NCBI GenBank assembly: GCA_038749595.1
Contig: JBCDHW010000007.1
Location: forward strand, 62,001-126,000
DNA length: 64,000 bases
Reading direction: 5' to 3'
DNA from: Parvularcula sp038749595
GTDB taxonomy: Bacteria; Pseudomonadota; Alphaproteobacteria; Caulobacterales; Parvularculaceae
The translations under genes and the position numbers were made by a program. The first letter of the stretch is position 1, and each line of letters begins with the position of its first letter. Below are positions 16,415 through 25,313 of this stretch, in pieces. A model generated the notes under the pieces. That model was not told the origin of the DNA. It saw nothing but the letters and a program-made list of their open reading frames with translations, and made no database searches.

Positions 16415-17590
16415 ATGCCGCTATTTCGACGCCACCACAGCGCTTTCGCCCTCGCACTTGCCGGGCTTTGCACCGTCCTGCCCGGGTGCACATCAGGAGG
16501 AGTTACCCGCGGGGAGGTTGCGGAGGATCGGTCCGCCCCCCTCTGCTCACCCGATCAAATCACGCGCAGGGACACGCTTTTGGGAATCGCAGGGACGCCG
16601 ACTTCCGTGTCGGAATTCGACGAGGTGCTTTCTGCACTCGTCGACACCGGAACGATCGCAGGACTCTCGATCGCGGTGATCAACGACGGCGACCTTGTCT
16701 ATTCGAGGTCTTTGGGTATCGCAGAGACCGCGACCAACATGCCGGTTACGGGGTGCACGGTGTTTGAAGGTGCCTCGATCACCAAGCCGCTCTTCGGTCA
16801 GTTTGTCATGACGTTCGTCGACGAGGGGCGGCTTGATCTTGACATGCCGCTTTATGAATACTTGCCGCATCCGGACCTATCGCCTTCGGCGGAGTCGGAA
16901 GCGATCACGGCGCGGATGGTGCTGAGCCATCAGACGGGGCTGCCCAATTGGCGGTCTGACGACCCTGACCGAGGGCTTACGTTTTCATTCTTTCCGGGTA
17001 CCAACTTTGAATATTCGGGGGAAGGCTATCAATATCTCGCCCTCGTTCTTCAGAAGATCGCCGGTACCGATGGGCCTGGGCTCGAACGCATGTTCCAAGA
17101 GCGCATCGCCCGACCCGCAGGCATGGTGCGGACACAGATTATTCCGTCTCCGAATTTTCAAAAGCTGAAGGCCCAGCCTTACTTATCAGACCTCGTCCCT
17201 ACGAAGCGATGGACCTATAATGATGTGTTTGGCGCAGCGTACGGCGTGAACACCGATGCCGCGGACTACGCCAAGTGGGTGATGGCGGTTCTGCGCGGTG
17301 AGGGCCTTTCCGATCAAGCGTGGGCGGCGTATCTCGCCCCGCAGAATGTTGATGTTCCGCAGACACCCGAAACGACCCAGTTCGGTGAGGCGCAAATCGC
17401 GCTCGGCTTCTTCGTCTACGACCTTCCGGGTCTGGGTCGGGTCTACTTCCATGACGGAAACAATCTTGGCTTCTCGAGCGTCGTGGCGATTCACCCGGAG
17501 ACTGAGTGGGCCTTTGTCGCCATGACCAACACCAACCGCTCCGTACAGCCGCTGGTCGACACTGCGCTTTTTCTCAACCGGCCGTCGTGA
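16415..17590 (+). CDS. Beta-lactamase-related serine hydrolase lipoprotein
   Basis: 391 residues from ATG 16415, with GGAG eight bases upstream. A lipoprotein signal (MPLFRRHHSAFALALAGLC... LPGC) anchors it. The rest is a class-C beta-lactamase/S12 peptidase fold: the SxxK motif SITK (in FEGASITKPLFGQF) supplies the nucleophile and base, YSGEGY matches the second YxN-like motif in position, and HDGNN replaces the KTG/HxG motif near the end. Family members include esterases and D-aminopeptidases, and many do not hydrolyse beta-lactams, so the substrate is open. It is divergent from the AraC regulator. Confidence 0.85.
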   Translation: MPLFRRHHSAFALALAGLCTVLPGCTSGGVTRGEVAEDRSAPLCSPDQITRRDTLLGIAGTPTSVSEFDEVLSALVDTGTIAGLSIAVINDGDLVYSRSLGIAETATNMPVTGCTVFEGASITKPLFGQFVMTFVDEGRLDLDMPLYEYLPHPDLSPSAESEAITARMVLSHQTGLPNWRSDDPDRGLTFSFFPGTNFEYSGEGYQYLALVLQKIAGTDGPGLERMFQERIARPAGMVRTQIIPSPNFQKLKAQPYLSDLVPTKRWTYNDVFGAAYGVNTDAADYAKWVMAVLRGEGLSDQAWAAYLAPQNVDVPQTPETTQFGEAQIALGFFVYDLPGLGRVYFHDGNNLGFSSVVAIHPETEWAFVAMTNTNRSVQPLVDTALFLNRPS

Positions 17591-17602
17591 TCTGCATTGC
17601 TT

Positions 17603-17635
17603 CGCTCCGTAGGCTGATACACTGCCTACGGAGCG
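17603..17635. terminator. Hairpin between convergent genes
   Basis: A perfect 12-bp stem (CGCTCCGTAGGC at 17603-17614 with GCCTACGGAGCG at 17624-17635) and a nine-base loop lie between the serine hydrolase stop and the lyase stop. There is no clear T run, so it could be a weak bidirectional terminator or an mRNA 3' end stabiliser. Confidence 0.6.
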
Positions 17636-17680
17636 CGCACACTTTGCGCCGAGAAATTGGTTTTGGTTTGTTTCCGCGCT

Positions 17681-19051
17681 TTATTTCAATGCATTATACT
17701 CTCCGTGAACGGCGTCTAGCGCGTAGAAGGTCGCCTGGACATAGTCATTTGGCGCGCCTGTCTTGTTTTGATTATAGACCCCAGCCTTGAAATACATGAA
17801 GTCGTCGACGACGTCATAACCACTTGTCGTCATGTCGATCTTCGTTTGTGCAATGACCTTTCCGTCTTGTTCGATGGAGACTTCGAGGACATTACCCTTT
17901 GCATCAATTTGGTACGTGAACTGTTCGTCGAGCGCGATTCCTTCGTCCGGGTCCGGAGCGCTGCTGGCGCGTGAGCCGATGAGGTCGTAGTAAATGTCGT
18001 CTGGGTATCGCTCACTTTCATGGGCTGCGTAAATGGCCCCGCGCGTGTTTCCCGGTAGTTTGCGATAGTAAAGACGGATCGGCTCGTCATCTTTGGCGTG
18101 GATTTGCCCGATGATCACCCGGCCAACTTCGTTGCGTACGCCTGTCGTCGTAACGTGGTTGACCGCGAGCGTTGCGCGAAGGGTCCCGTCCACGCCCCCT
18201 GCCTTCTCCTGGGCTTCGGCCGGAGCAGACGAAAAAACCCAGTTGTTCTTATTGGGTGTGCCATCGCCGTTTCGTGTACTGATGGACGTGTCGCCGCGGC
18301 GGAGCATCTCGCGAAGCTCGACCCGCGTATAATTTGTATTCGTCGAGGTCTTGAAACCATCGATCGGACAGCGGAACACCATGCCGCCGTCCTGGCCCGT
18401 ATAGAAAAAGGCTGGATTTTGGTACCCATCGGCAAGCTCGCGTTCGCTGATTGTGTCGGACTTTCCATTATTGTCCGTGTCAGTAGGAATTGACAGGTTC
18501 CATCCCAAAAGGTCAAAATTGTTTGCAGGCGGAACATCTGGGGAGAGTCCGGTTCCGCCTTCGCTCGGCGGCACGATCGTGGCGCTGAGCTGTTGATCGC
18601 CTTGGACCCCGGTGCGCGTCAGGACGACATCGTCGTATCGGGTTTCCGTTCCGCCCCACCGAAAAAACACGATCGCCGACGTTTCCTCGCCGGAGAGAAA
18701 CGATACCACTATGTTTTTCCATCGGTTTTCCCTCGCGCGCCTCTCAAAAAAGATCGTCTCACCGACTTTGATACCGATGATCGGAGCGCCGCGCGATGCA
18801 ACAGTGAGGGTGTAATGGCTCGACGGTTCAAGCGCGAGCGGGCGTTGGACAAACCCCTTGGCGCCCGTGAGAGCGAGTGCCTGACGTCCAGATTTTGCCC
18901 GTTTCGTCAGCTCAACATCAGCCTCAGCATCGCGCGCGACAACCCATCCATCGAGGCCGTTCTCAAATCCACCATTGTCAATCTGTGCGTATGCGAACGA
19001 TACACACAAAAGGAACAGTGCGCATACCGATGGAACAAAACGATCAAACAC
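17681..19051 (-). CDS. Polysaccharide lyase family 7 (alginate lyase) with N-terminal CBM
   Basis: 456 residues, GTG start at 19051, signal peptide to about residue 22 (CVSFAYA). Residues 23-150 look like a CBM4_9-type jelly roll (NGGFENGLDGWVV, KSGRQALALTG). A Pro/Ser linker precedes the PL7 domain from about 175. That domain has all three signature motifs: RVELREML, GQIHA (catalytic Gln-His) and YFKAGVYNQN (catalytic Tyr). PL7 enzymes cut alginate by beta-elimination; the export signal places it outside or in the periplasm. It lies 24 bases after the GntR gene, so the two form an operon. Preference for M, G or MG blocks cannot be told; QIH rather than QVH often goes with poly-G or MG activity. 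Confidence 0.92.
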   Translation of the reverse strand: MFDRFVPSVCALFLLCVSFAYAQIDNGGFENGLDGWVVARDAEADVELTKRAKSGRQALALTGAKGFVQRPLALEPSSHYTLTVASRGAPIIGIKVGETIFFERRARENRWKNIVVSFLSGEETSAIVFFRWGGTETRYDDVVLTRTGVQGDQQLSATIVPPSEGGTGLSPDVPPANNFDLLGWNLSIPTDTDNNGKSDTISERELADGYQNPAFFYTGQDGGMVFRCPIDGFKTSTNTNYTRVELREMLRRGDTSISTRNGDGTPNKNNWVFSSAPAEAQEKAGGVDGTLRATLAVNHVTTTGVRNEVGRVIIGQIHAKDDEPIRLYYRKLPGNTRGAIYAAHESERYPDDIYYDLIGSRASSAPDPDEGIALDEQFTYQIDAKGNVLEVSIEQDGKVIAQTKIDMTTSGYDVVDDFMYFKAGVYNQNKTGAPNDYVQATFYALDAVHGEYNALK

Positions 19052-19075
19052 AATACAGCCCCCTCACACGCTGCT

Positions 19076-19822
19076 TCAACTGTGTCCGACAGGAACGGGC
19101 TGAAATCTCTTGCGCGTTTCTTCAATTCGTTGTCGCGCACGGTCGATCTCGGTCTGCTCCTCCGACAAAAGCAGAGCTTCGAGGATGCACGCAAAGTGAT
19201 GCCGCATCGCTGTGCGCGCACGCTCAGGATCTTTCGCGCGTAACGCAGCGACGATGTCAGCATGTTCTTGCAGGCGAACATCCGGCGTCGTCCCGCATAT
19301 CGCTGCGTACGCGTCGCTTATGGCTTTCACTTCCGTCCGTATACACCACAATCGCTCAATCATATCCGCGATCACAGCGTTCCCGGACGCGTTGGCGATA
19401 CACGCATGAAAAGCCCGATCGGCATCATCGCCTATAGCGCGACTGTCCGAGGTATCTGCCGCCATCACTTCGAGGTAACCGTCGAGTTCAGTGAGCTCGG
19501 CCTCGGAGATCGTCAACGCGGCGAGGCCGGCCGCTTCCCCCTCGAAAAGACTCCTGGCCTGGGTCAATTCGTAGGCATTCGCTGCAGGAAGATCATGGCC
19601 TTGCCGCGGATGGAGCACTCGGGCACCGGAGCCCGACTTCACTTCAATCCGGCCTTGTGCCTGGAGGGCGATCTGCGCCTCCCGAATCGTCACGCGGCTG
19701 ACGCCGAACGTCGACGCCAGGTCACGCTCGGCGGGTAACCGGCTACCCGGTTTGAATTCACCGCTGTCAATCAATGCGTTAATGCGATCGACAATGTTCG
19801 TATAGAGGCGACGTTCGTTCAC
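19076..19822 (-). CDS. FadR-subfamily GntR transcription regulator
   Basis: 248 residues, GTG start at 19822 with GAGAGGG upstream. The N-terminal winged helix (residues 8-72) shows PAERDLASTFGVSRVTIREAQIAL and a wing GRIEVKSGSGARV. The C-terminal FCD domain has the metal/ligand pocket residues (DRAFHACI, QEHADIVAAL, MRHHFACI). FCD regulators usually sense sugar acids or other carboxylates. Lying between a TonB receptor and an alginate lyase on the same strand, it probably senses an alginate breakdown product. Candidate binding sites with TTAGTCC cores are upstream of the receptor gene. Confidence 0.9.
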   Translation of the reverse strand: MNERRLYTNIVDRINALIDSGEFKPGSRLPAERDLASTFGVSRVTIREAQIALQAQGRIEVKSGSGARVLHPRQGHDLPAANAYELTQARSLFEGEAAGLAALTISEAELTELDGYLEVMAADTSDSRAIGDDADRAFHACIANASGNAVIADMIERLWCIRTEVKAISDAYAAICGTTPDVRLQEHADIVAALRAKDPERARTAMRHHFACILEALLLSEEQTEIDRARQRIEETRKRFQPVPVGHS

Positions 19823-19910
19823 GATCCCTCTCGCGTGATAAGAGCGGTATACGGATCACGCAATACTGCTCGGCGAGCGTGTGGTTGCTTGTCCAACGAG
19901 GAGAAAATGT

Positions 19911-19940
19911 GCCCGCCAGAAACACGGTGCTCTGGCGGGC
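19911..19940 (-). terminator. Rho-independent terminator after the TonB receptor gene
   Basis: A 10-bp perfect stem, GCCCGCCAGA with TCTGGCGGGC around a ten-base loop, lies 48 bases past the receptor stop. Read on the minus strand it is followed by ACATTTTC. It separates receptor transcription from the gntR-lyase pair. Confidence 0.65.
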
Positions 19941-19987
19941 CAGTCAGAGTACGGATGAGGGAGGTTTCATCCGCCTGGACTGTTGCG

Positions 19988-22900
19988 TTAGTAGCGGGCG
20001 CGAGCGCCAAAGAAGATGCGCGGACCATAATCGTTCACTTCGTACAGATCATCCCGCACGAAGGCGAACTGTTCCTTCGGTTCACTGAAGATATTGATCG
20101 CTTCAGCAGTAAGGCGGATGTTGTCCGTCAGATTATAGTAAGCACGCGCTTCCCAAACCCCAACGTCACCGACGAAGCGTAACCGCGTTCCGTCCGAAAT
20201 GAAGGGCTGGAAGTAGCTGTCGCGGTACTTGTAGTTCACCTGAACGTCCAACTCACCGATCTGGTAGTAAACCTGCGCAGAAAGGGTGTTCTCTGACAAT
20301 CCGGGAAGGCCGCCGGGCGCGATGATCCCTTCATTGGTCTGAACAACTGATCCGTCAAGCTGTTGGGTGAAAAGATCACCGTACCGACTATCCTCAAACT
20401 CGAAGTCGGTTTCCGCGTAGTTGTAGCTCAACCGAGCGCCCAGACCGCTGAGGAGCCCAGGAAGATAGCTGAAGCTGTGGGCCGCGGTGACCTCAACACC
20501 GAACAGACTGCTCTCTTCATCGCTTGTTTGCTGAACCGCGACGGGGAACTGCACGTCCGAGCCGTTGAGGTTGAACGTCTCGTTGGTGACGACGTTATCG
20601 AAGCCGCCCTGGAACGACTTGTAGTACAAGCTCACTGCCAAAATTGAGTCTTCGTTCGGGTACCACTCAAAACCAGCATCGTAGTTCCACGACATGAGCG
20701 GATCGATCGCTGGGTTGCCGGTGGCGACGACGTTCTGGATCAACTCGTCGAGGGCGATCGCGTCTTCGTCTTCACCGATCACATTGACATTACGGCCAAA
20801 ACCGAGATCTGCGGGGTCAGCACGGGACATCGCGCGGAACACGCCGAGCCGGATTAGTTTGTCATCGGATAATTCGACCACGGCAATCGCGCTCGGCAGG
20901 ACCTTGGTATAATCATGCTGTAGACGGACGGGTTCTAAATCACCCTCAGCGATGGTGAAGACGCCATCGGTTTCCGTCACGGTGAGAGACGGACGATACC
21001 CGGTCGCTTCAACCTCGGTTTCAACGACGCGTACGCCCAAATTACCAGAGACAGTCAGCCCTCCGATGGTCGTCTCGTAGTCAGTCATGGCGTAGATCGC
21101 CTTGGTGACTTCTTGGACGTCAATCGTGCGGCTGTTGATTTCGTTCAGTGTGGGGATCGCAGCACTAAAGGCGGAGAGCGGATCATCGACGTCGCCGCGG
21201 TCGGCGATCGCCAAGTTGATGTCGTCGAGGATCGCGTTCAGCGACGCAACGGCCGTATCGGCGACGCAAGACGCATCGAACGTGGCCCACGAATTGGTCG
21301 TGCTCAACACCGTCCCATCGTCGTCGATGTTGGTGACGAGGTCGCCTGAGCGGGTGCTGCTCAGGAACGCGTTGCCTTCGGGGAACTGAGTACGGCAGGC
21401 TTGGTTGGTTGCGGCAATGATATCAACCCACGCAGACGAAAGCCCTGTATCAACATCGCCGCTGCCATCCACAACTTGGCGGTTGTTAACGTTGAGATCG
21501 GTGTTGTCCTCGATTTCGAAGGAGAACCGTCCCTGCGTTGCCGCAAACGGATTCCCTGAATCGACGCCGCCTGGCAGTTCAAGGTAGTCTTGGTCCGCCC
21601 ACCGAACACCGGCCCGGAAGGTCGTGAAAAAGTCTCCTTGCAGTTCGTAGTCGACGTCAAACCGACCGGCCAAGATCGTGTTGTCCCGGAAGACATCATT
21701 ATCGATCCTTACACGGAGCCTGTCGACATAATTGTCGTGGTCCGTGACATCGAAGACCTCATCAAACAGCGTATACTGAGGAACGCTGCCGTTGCGACGG
21801 TCAAATTCGATAACCGGTGAAATGTTCGATTGGATCCTGAATTCTTTGGCGAATTCCGTCCTCTCCGTCTCAGAATAGCCGACGTCGGCGGTGACCGTGA
21901 GACGATCGTTCACTTGATAAGCGACGTTAATGCCGCCGCCGAAGTAGGTTTCTTGACGCTCGAAATCGGCGCCTTGGACCTCAATCGTGCTGTCGGTGAT
22001 CGATCTTAAGACTGCGCCGGATTCGGTGGTGACAAGAGAATCCAGCGTTGTGGTCTCACCATTTGGACCGATGTTCAGTGAGGTGTCGTTGCGGCGTCCG
22101 CCGTTGAACGTCAGGTCATTCCTAAGCTCTGACTGCGTACGTTCTGACCACTGAGCATCGACGTTGATATCCAGGCGATCGTTCGGTTGCCATTGGATGG
22201 TGCCGAAAATCGCGTCGCGTTGGTCCCGCGTGTCGTTTTGCCTGAAGGCCCGCTGCGAGGGAGCGAAGACGAAGGGGGTGCCCGCATCGATCGCCCGGCC
22301 CGTGGCGGGGTCGATCGCTGTGTCGACGCCTTCGGTGTCGGATCCACGCTGGGTTAAGTTGTCCGGGTTCCGACGATCGTTGAAGTCATCACAATCGTCA
22401 TCGCCCCGATCCCTCGTCTCGGGATTGTTTGAGAAGCCGGTGAATGTCCCGCCATTGGTTTGGTCTGTGTACTGGTCAAGACCATCCGTGATCAAACATG
22501 CTGGCCGTGAGTTGCTCGTCGGGCCAGTTTGGCGGCTTTCCGCCTCGGGTTGCGAGATGTCACTGCGTTGAACACCGAGGGAAACACCGAAGGAACCAAT
22601 GTCGGTTTCATATTGATCAACGTAGCTGCCGGTCAGGCGATATCCGAGATCACCCGCCATGGTGTCGTCTTGCTCAAGCTGGTCAGGGTTGACGTTTGCC
22701 TTCGCCTCAAACTGGAAGCGGCGCTCGCCGAAATCGAGGGGCCTTAGCGTTTCGATTTGGATCTGGCCGGCGACGCCGCCTTCAATTTGGCTGGCGTCTT
22801 GGGTTTTGAAAACGGCCAGCTTGTTGACCAACTCCGAGGGGAATTGCGAGAAGTTGACCGAGCGATCGCCCGACCCATTCGTCGCCGCGCGGCCGTTGAC

Positions 22901-23272
22901 CACGGTTGATGAGAGGTACGGACCGAGGCCGCGGATGGAAACCTCCGTAGCCCCGCCATTTTCGCGGTGCGAGGCGACGCCGGTAATGTTCTCGAGCGCT
23001 TCGCCAATCGATAGGGCTGGAAGATCGCCAATTTCGTCTGCAGACAGACCATCAACGATTTGCGTCGAACTTCGTTTCAACGCGATCGAGTCCTGAACGA
23101 TGCGCCGGCTGCCTTGAACGATGATGACGTCGTCATCCTCGCTTTGTTGTGCGCCTGAGCCGTTGACCTCCTGCGCAGCGGCAGCGCTGACAGCGAAACA
23201 GCTCGACGCACCCAGAAGCAGGAGCGCTTTCAACCCATAAAGCGCATCGCGCTTTGGCGTATTGGTAGACAT
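19988..23272 (-). CDS. TonB-dependent receptor, probably for alginate oligosaccharides
   Basis: 1094 residues. A signal peptide (residues 1-34, ending SAAAAQ) is followed by a TonB-box-like DDVIIVQGSRR, a plug domain (SADEIGDLPALSIGEALENITGV, then SIRGLGPYLSSTVVNGR) and a long 22-strand-type barrel ending with the aromatic terminus FFGARARY needed for outer membrane insertion. The length and the 'ALENITGV' plug are typical of the carbohydrate-uptake receptors of Caulobacterales-like bacteria. It would import polymer fragments using TonB-ExbB energy. Context (GntR regulator and PL7 lyase just downstream on the same strand) makes alginate oligomers the likely substrate. Confidence 0.9.
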   Translation of the reverse strand: MSTNTPKRDALYGLKALLLLGASSCFAVSAAAAQEVNGSGAQQSEDDDVIIVQGSRRIVQDSIALKRSSTQIVDGLSADEIGDLPALSIGEALENITGVASHRENGGATEVSIRGLGPYLSSTVVNGRAATNGSGDRSVNFSQFPSELVNKLAVFKTQDASQIEGGVAGQIQIETLRPLDFGERRFQFEAKANVNPDQLEQDDTMAGDLGYRLTGSYVDQYETDIGSFGVSLGVQRSDISQPEAESRQTGPTSNSRPACLITDGLDQYTDQTNGGTFTGFSNNPETRDRGDDDCDDFNDRRNPDNLTQRGSDTEGVDTAIDPATGRAIDAGTPFVFAPSQRAFRQNDTRDQRDAIFGTIQWQPNDRLDINVDAQWSERTQSELRNDLTFNGGRRNDTSLNIGPNGETTTLDSLVTTESGAVLRSITDSTIEVQGADFERQETYFGGGINVAYQVNDRLTVTADVGYSETERTEFAKEFRIQSNISPVIEFDRRNGSVPQYTLFDEVFDVTDHDNYVDRLRVRIDNDVFRDNTILAGRFDVDYELQGDFFTTFRAGVRWADQDYLELPGGVDSGNPFAATQGRFSFEIEDNTDLNVNNRQVVDGSGDVDTGLSSAWVDIIAATNQACRTQFPEGNAFLSSTRSGDLVTNIDDDGTVLSTTNSWATFDASCVADTAVASLNAILDDINLAIADRGDVDDPLSAFSAAIPTLNEINSRTIDVQEVTKAIYAMTDYETTIGGLTVSGNLGVRVVETEVEATGYRPSLTVTETDGVFTIAEGDLEPVRLQHDYTKVLPSAIAVVELSDDKLIRLGVFRAMSRADPADLGFGRNVNVIGEDEDAIALDELIQNVVATGNPAIDPLMSWNYDAGFEWYPNEDSILAVSLYYKSFQGGFDNVVTNETFNLNGSDVQFPVAVQQTSDEESSLFGVEVTAAHSFSYLPGLLSGLGARLSYNYAETDFEFEDSRYGDLFTQQLDGSVVQTNEGIIAPGGLPGLSENTLSAQVYYQIGELDVQVNYKYRDSYFQPFISDGTRLRFVGDVGVWEARAYYNLTDNIRLTAEAINIFSEPKEQFAFVRDDLYEVNDYGPRIFFGARARY

Positions 23273-23300
23273 GTGACCCTCCCCGGCCGTTATTTTTTGC

Positions 23301-23330
23301 GATTAACGATCAATAAAGGGAGGGTGTCAA
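23301..23330 (-). promoter_or_regulatory. Candidate promoter of the TonB receptor gene
   Basis: On the minus strand a perfect TTGACA (23330-23325) is followed 18 bases later by TTAATC, about 30 bases before the start codon. A GGGGAGGG ribosome binding site precedes the ATG. The -10 match is poor. Confidence 0.45.
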
Positions 23331-23332
23331 CC

Positions 23333-23349
23333 AACTGGACTAATCATTT
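23333..23349 (-). promoter_or_regulatory. Operator-like site abutting the -35 box
   Basis: AACTGGACTAATCATTT matches the reverse complement of the palindrome at 23719-23735 in 14 of 17 bases and touches the TTGACA box. It is a candidate binding site for the GntR-family regulator encoded downstream. Confidence 0.45.
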
Positions 23350-23389
23350 GCAGCAGATTGGTTCGAGTTTAACCCTTGACAGAAAAGTT

Positions 23390-23406
23390 AATTGGCCAGT
23401 CCGGCA
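23390..23406 (+). promoter_or_regulatory. Degenerate copy of the operator-like motif
   Basis: AATTGGCCAGTCCGGCA keeps 11 of 17 positions of the palindrome at 23719, including AATTGG and AGTCC. Weak on its own, it adds to the cluster. Confidence 0.3.
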
Positions 23407-23718
23407 GAAGCAAAGCGGTCCAGGAATTGCGTCACGCCCACGCGCACAAGCAAGACTTCGCCATCGAAGGTGAGACTCGAGAACGCTGCTGAATTATTGA
23501 AATAAAAAATTTTTCAAGGAACACTCGCAGCCCGGCGCAAGCATGCCGCGAACCTATCTGTCGGCCCCGGCGCGTCAGGCACACAATTAGCAGCAAGGAT
23601 GTTGGGGGCTTTGGCTGTTGGGACAATAGCGGTTGCACTTTAGGCGGACGCCGAACCGTTGTTACGCACAGCTCGAGCGCCCAGAAGGACCCCCGTTACA
23701 GCGCGGGCCGTGAGATGG

Positions 23719-23735
23719 AATTGGTTAGTCCAATT
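23719..23735 (+). promoter_or_regulatory. Palindromic operator-like site
   Basis: AATTGG-TTAGT-CCAATT is a perfect inverted repeat with six-base arms, the size and shape expected for a FadR-type GntR dimer. It lies about 450 bases upstream of the receptor start, in a stretch (23273-24014) without any supported gene. Confidence 0.45.
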
Positions 23736-24014
23736 TTGTATACCGGAGCAAATGGCTCTGAACGGCGCTGGTCTTACCCGCTGCTTCGTGCGGTTGGATC
23801 TGATCTCGAAAACCTGTTTGACCTTGCCGGTTTTATCCGGACACCGCCCGGAACAAGCGTCGACAACGCTCTTGTCCTCGCGTCAGTTTGCATACTGATC
23901 AGTTGCCTAGACTAATGAATAACCGAGGTTTTTCAAAATTATACGCGCTGAATCGTCGACGAAGGCAGCGCACCCGCGAGCGCTCAAATAGCCGAAGGCG
24001 ATAGCGCACTAAAG

Positions 24015-24091
24015 TGGTGTCCCCGGCAGGACTCGAACCTGCTACCTACAGATTAGGAATCTGTCGCTCTATCCTGATGAGCTACGGGGAC
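24015..24091 (-). tRNA. tRNA-Arg (anticodon CCU)
   Basis: A 77-base cloverleaf on the minus strand. The acceptor stem is GTCCCCG with CGGGGAC, the anticodon loop TTCCTAA lies in the stem CAGA/TCTG, the T loop is GTTCGAGTC, and CCA is encoded (24017-24015). CCU reads the rare arginine codon AGG. No integrated element is attached to it here. Confidence 0.95.
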
Positions 24092-24358
24092 GGTTTTTGC
24101 TGAAACACAAGCCGGCGCGAGGCGTAGCGCGAATTAAAACTGGCGTCATCCCTTGAGCGTCGCCGGCCTCTTTTGCCCCGCGCGCTCGCCTCGCTGCGCT
24201 TCCCCTGGCATGCCCGAAATTAACGAATGTGAACATATCCGGCAACCGGGAAAGTGTATAATTCATCTTTGACAGGCCAATTCAGCCGATTCGGCTAAAC
24301 GCTTGGTTTGCGCACCTTCGCCCCATCAACATCGCAAAGTGTTTTATATTCCAGTCCG

Positions 24359-25306
24359 CTAGGATAGCTCGTCCGACCTTAATGGATCCCAACCGGGCCG
24401 CGAAAAATTCAGCTCTTGGCCGTTTCGTCCAATCGCGATCACCCGAGGACGGTCACCTGATGCAGTCTGCGCGCGGCCAATGGTGGTTAACGACAAGCCT
24501 TGAATTTGAGCATTTTTCAGCGGCTCGGCAGTGGTGGGGGCGATCAAAAACAGGGTCTGGTAATCATCACCGTGGGTCAAAAGCTCGGGCAAACGTTGAG
24601 AAGCGCGCTCTCCGGCATCGCTGAGCGGCACGTTGTGCGTTTCGATGACGATGTCGACGCCGCTGGCGGTCGCCAAATGCTGAGCATCCGCGATCAACCC
24701 GTCGGAAACATCGAGCCCCGCCCGCGCGTGCTCCGCGATGAAAGCGGCCTCAGCGAAGGGGAGCTGGGGCAACCGATACGGCAGGGCATTGAGATCATCC
24801 GCAGGCGTGGTTTTCCGTGCGGCTTCTAAACCCAACAGGCTATCGCCGATGGTTCCCGTTACAACGAGCAAGTCGCCTGGCTGTCCCCCCGCGCGCAAGA
24901 TGGGCGCCTGGCTCTGCAGTGTACCGAACATCGTGACACTGATGGTGAGGGTATCACCGACGGTGGTGTCGCCGCCGAGGAGGCGTAGCCCGTGATCAGC
25001 CTGCTCCTGCGCCAGGCCTGAACAGAACGTTTCAAAGGACGCTTCGCCCAAGTGCTTTGGCCAAACCAGGCCTAGCAAATAGGCGTCAGGGCGCGCGCCT
25101 TTCGCGATGAGATCGGACATGTTGACCCGGAGCGCTTTCCTCGCGGTCAGATCGAGCGGATCCGTGGGGAGGAAGTGTGTGCCTTCGACGAGGAGGTCTT
25201 TTGTCAGCACACAGTCAAAAGCATAAGCCGCGTCGTCGGTGAGGGTCTGCGAACCGTCGCCAGCAAGAGGGCGCAGGTAACGCGCGATCCAATCAAACTC
25301 GCTCAA
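24359..25306 (-). CDS. thiL: Thiamine-monophosphate kinase
   Basis: 315 residues. ThiL phosphorylates thiamine monophosphate to thiamine pyrophosphate with ATP. The PurM/ThiL fold is evident: DDAAYAF near the N-terminus in place of the usual GDDAA, ALRVNMSDLIAKGARP, LLGGDTTVG, GTIGDSLLGLEA, GLDVSDGLIAD and HGDDYQTLF. It is the last gene of nrdR-nusB-thiL, with seven bases after the nusB stop, and ends before a 267-base gap to tRNA-Arg in which I see nothing more. No thiamine riboswitch was seen. Confidence 0.93.
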   Translation of the reverse strand: MSEFDWIARYLRPLAGDGSQTLTDDAAYAFDCVLTKDLLVEGTHFLPTDPLDLTARKALRVNMSDLIAKGARPDAYLLGLVWPKHLGEASFETFCSGLAQEQADHGLRLLGGDTTVGDTLTISVTMFGTLQSQAPILRAGGQPGDLLVVTGTIGDSLLGLEAARKTTPADDLNALPYRLPQLPFAEAAFIAEHARAGLDVSDGLIADAQHLATASGVDIVIETHNVPLSDAGERASQRLPELLTHGDDYQTLFLIAPTTAEPLKNAQIQGLSLTTIGRAQTASGDRPRVIAIGRNGQELNFSRPGWDPLRSDELS

Positions 25307-25313
25307 TCAGTCC

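Noticed and set aside
23659..23898. Short frames in the gap upstream of the TonB receptor
   Set aside because: No ribosome binding site or domain; the strongest signal there is the palindrome, and frames cross it.
24015..24091. tRNA-Arg as integration site of an element
   Set aside because: Neighbouring genes (thiL series, TonB gap) show no element genes or repeat of the tRNA 3' end.
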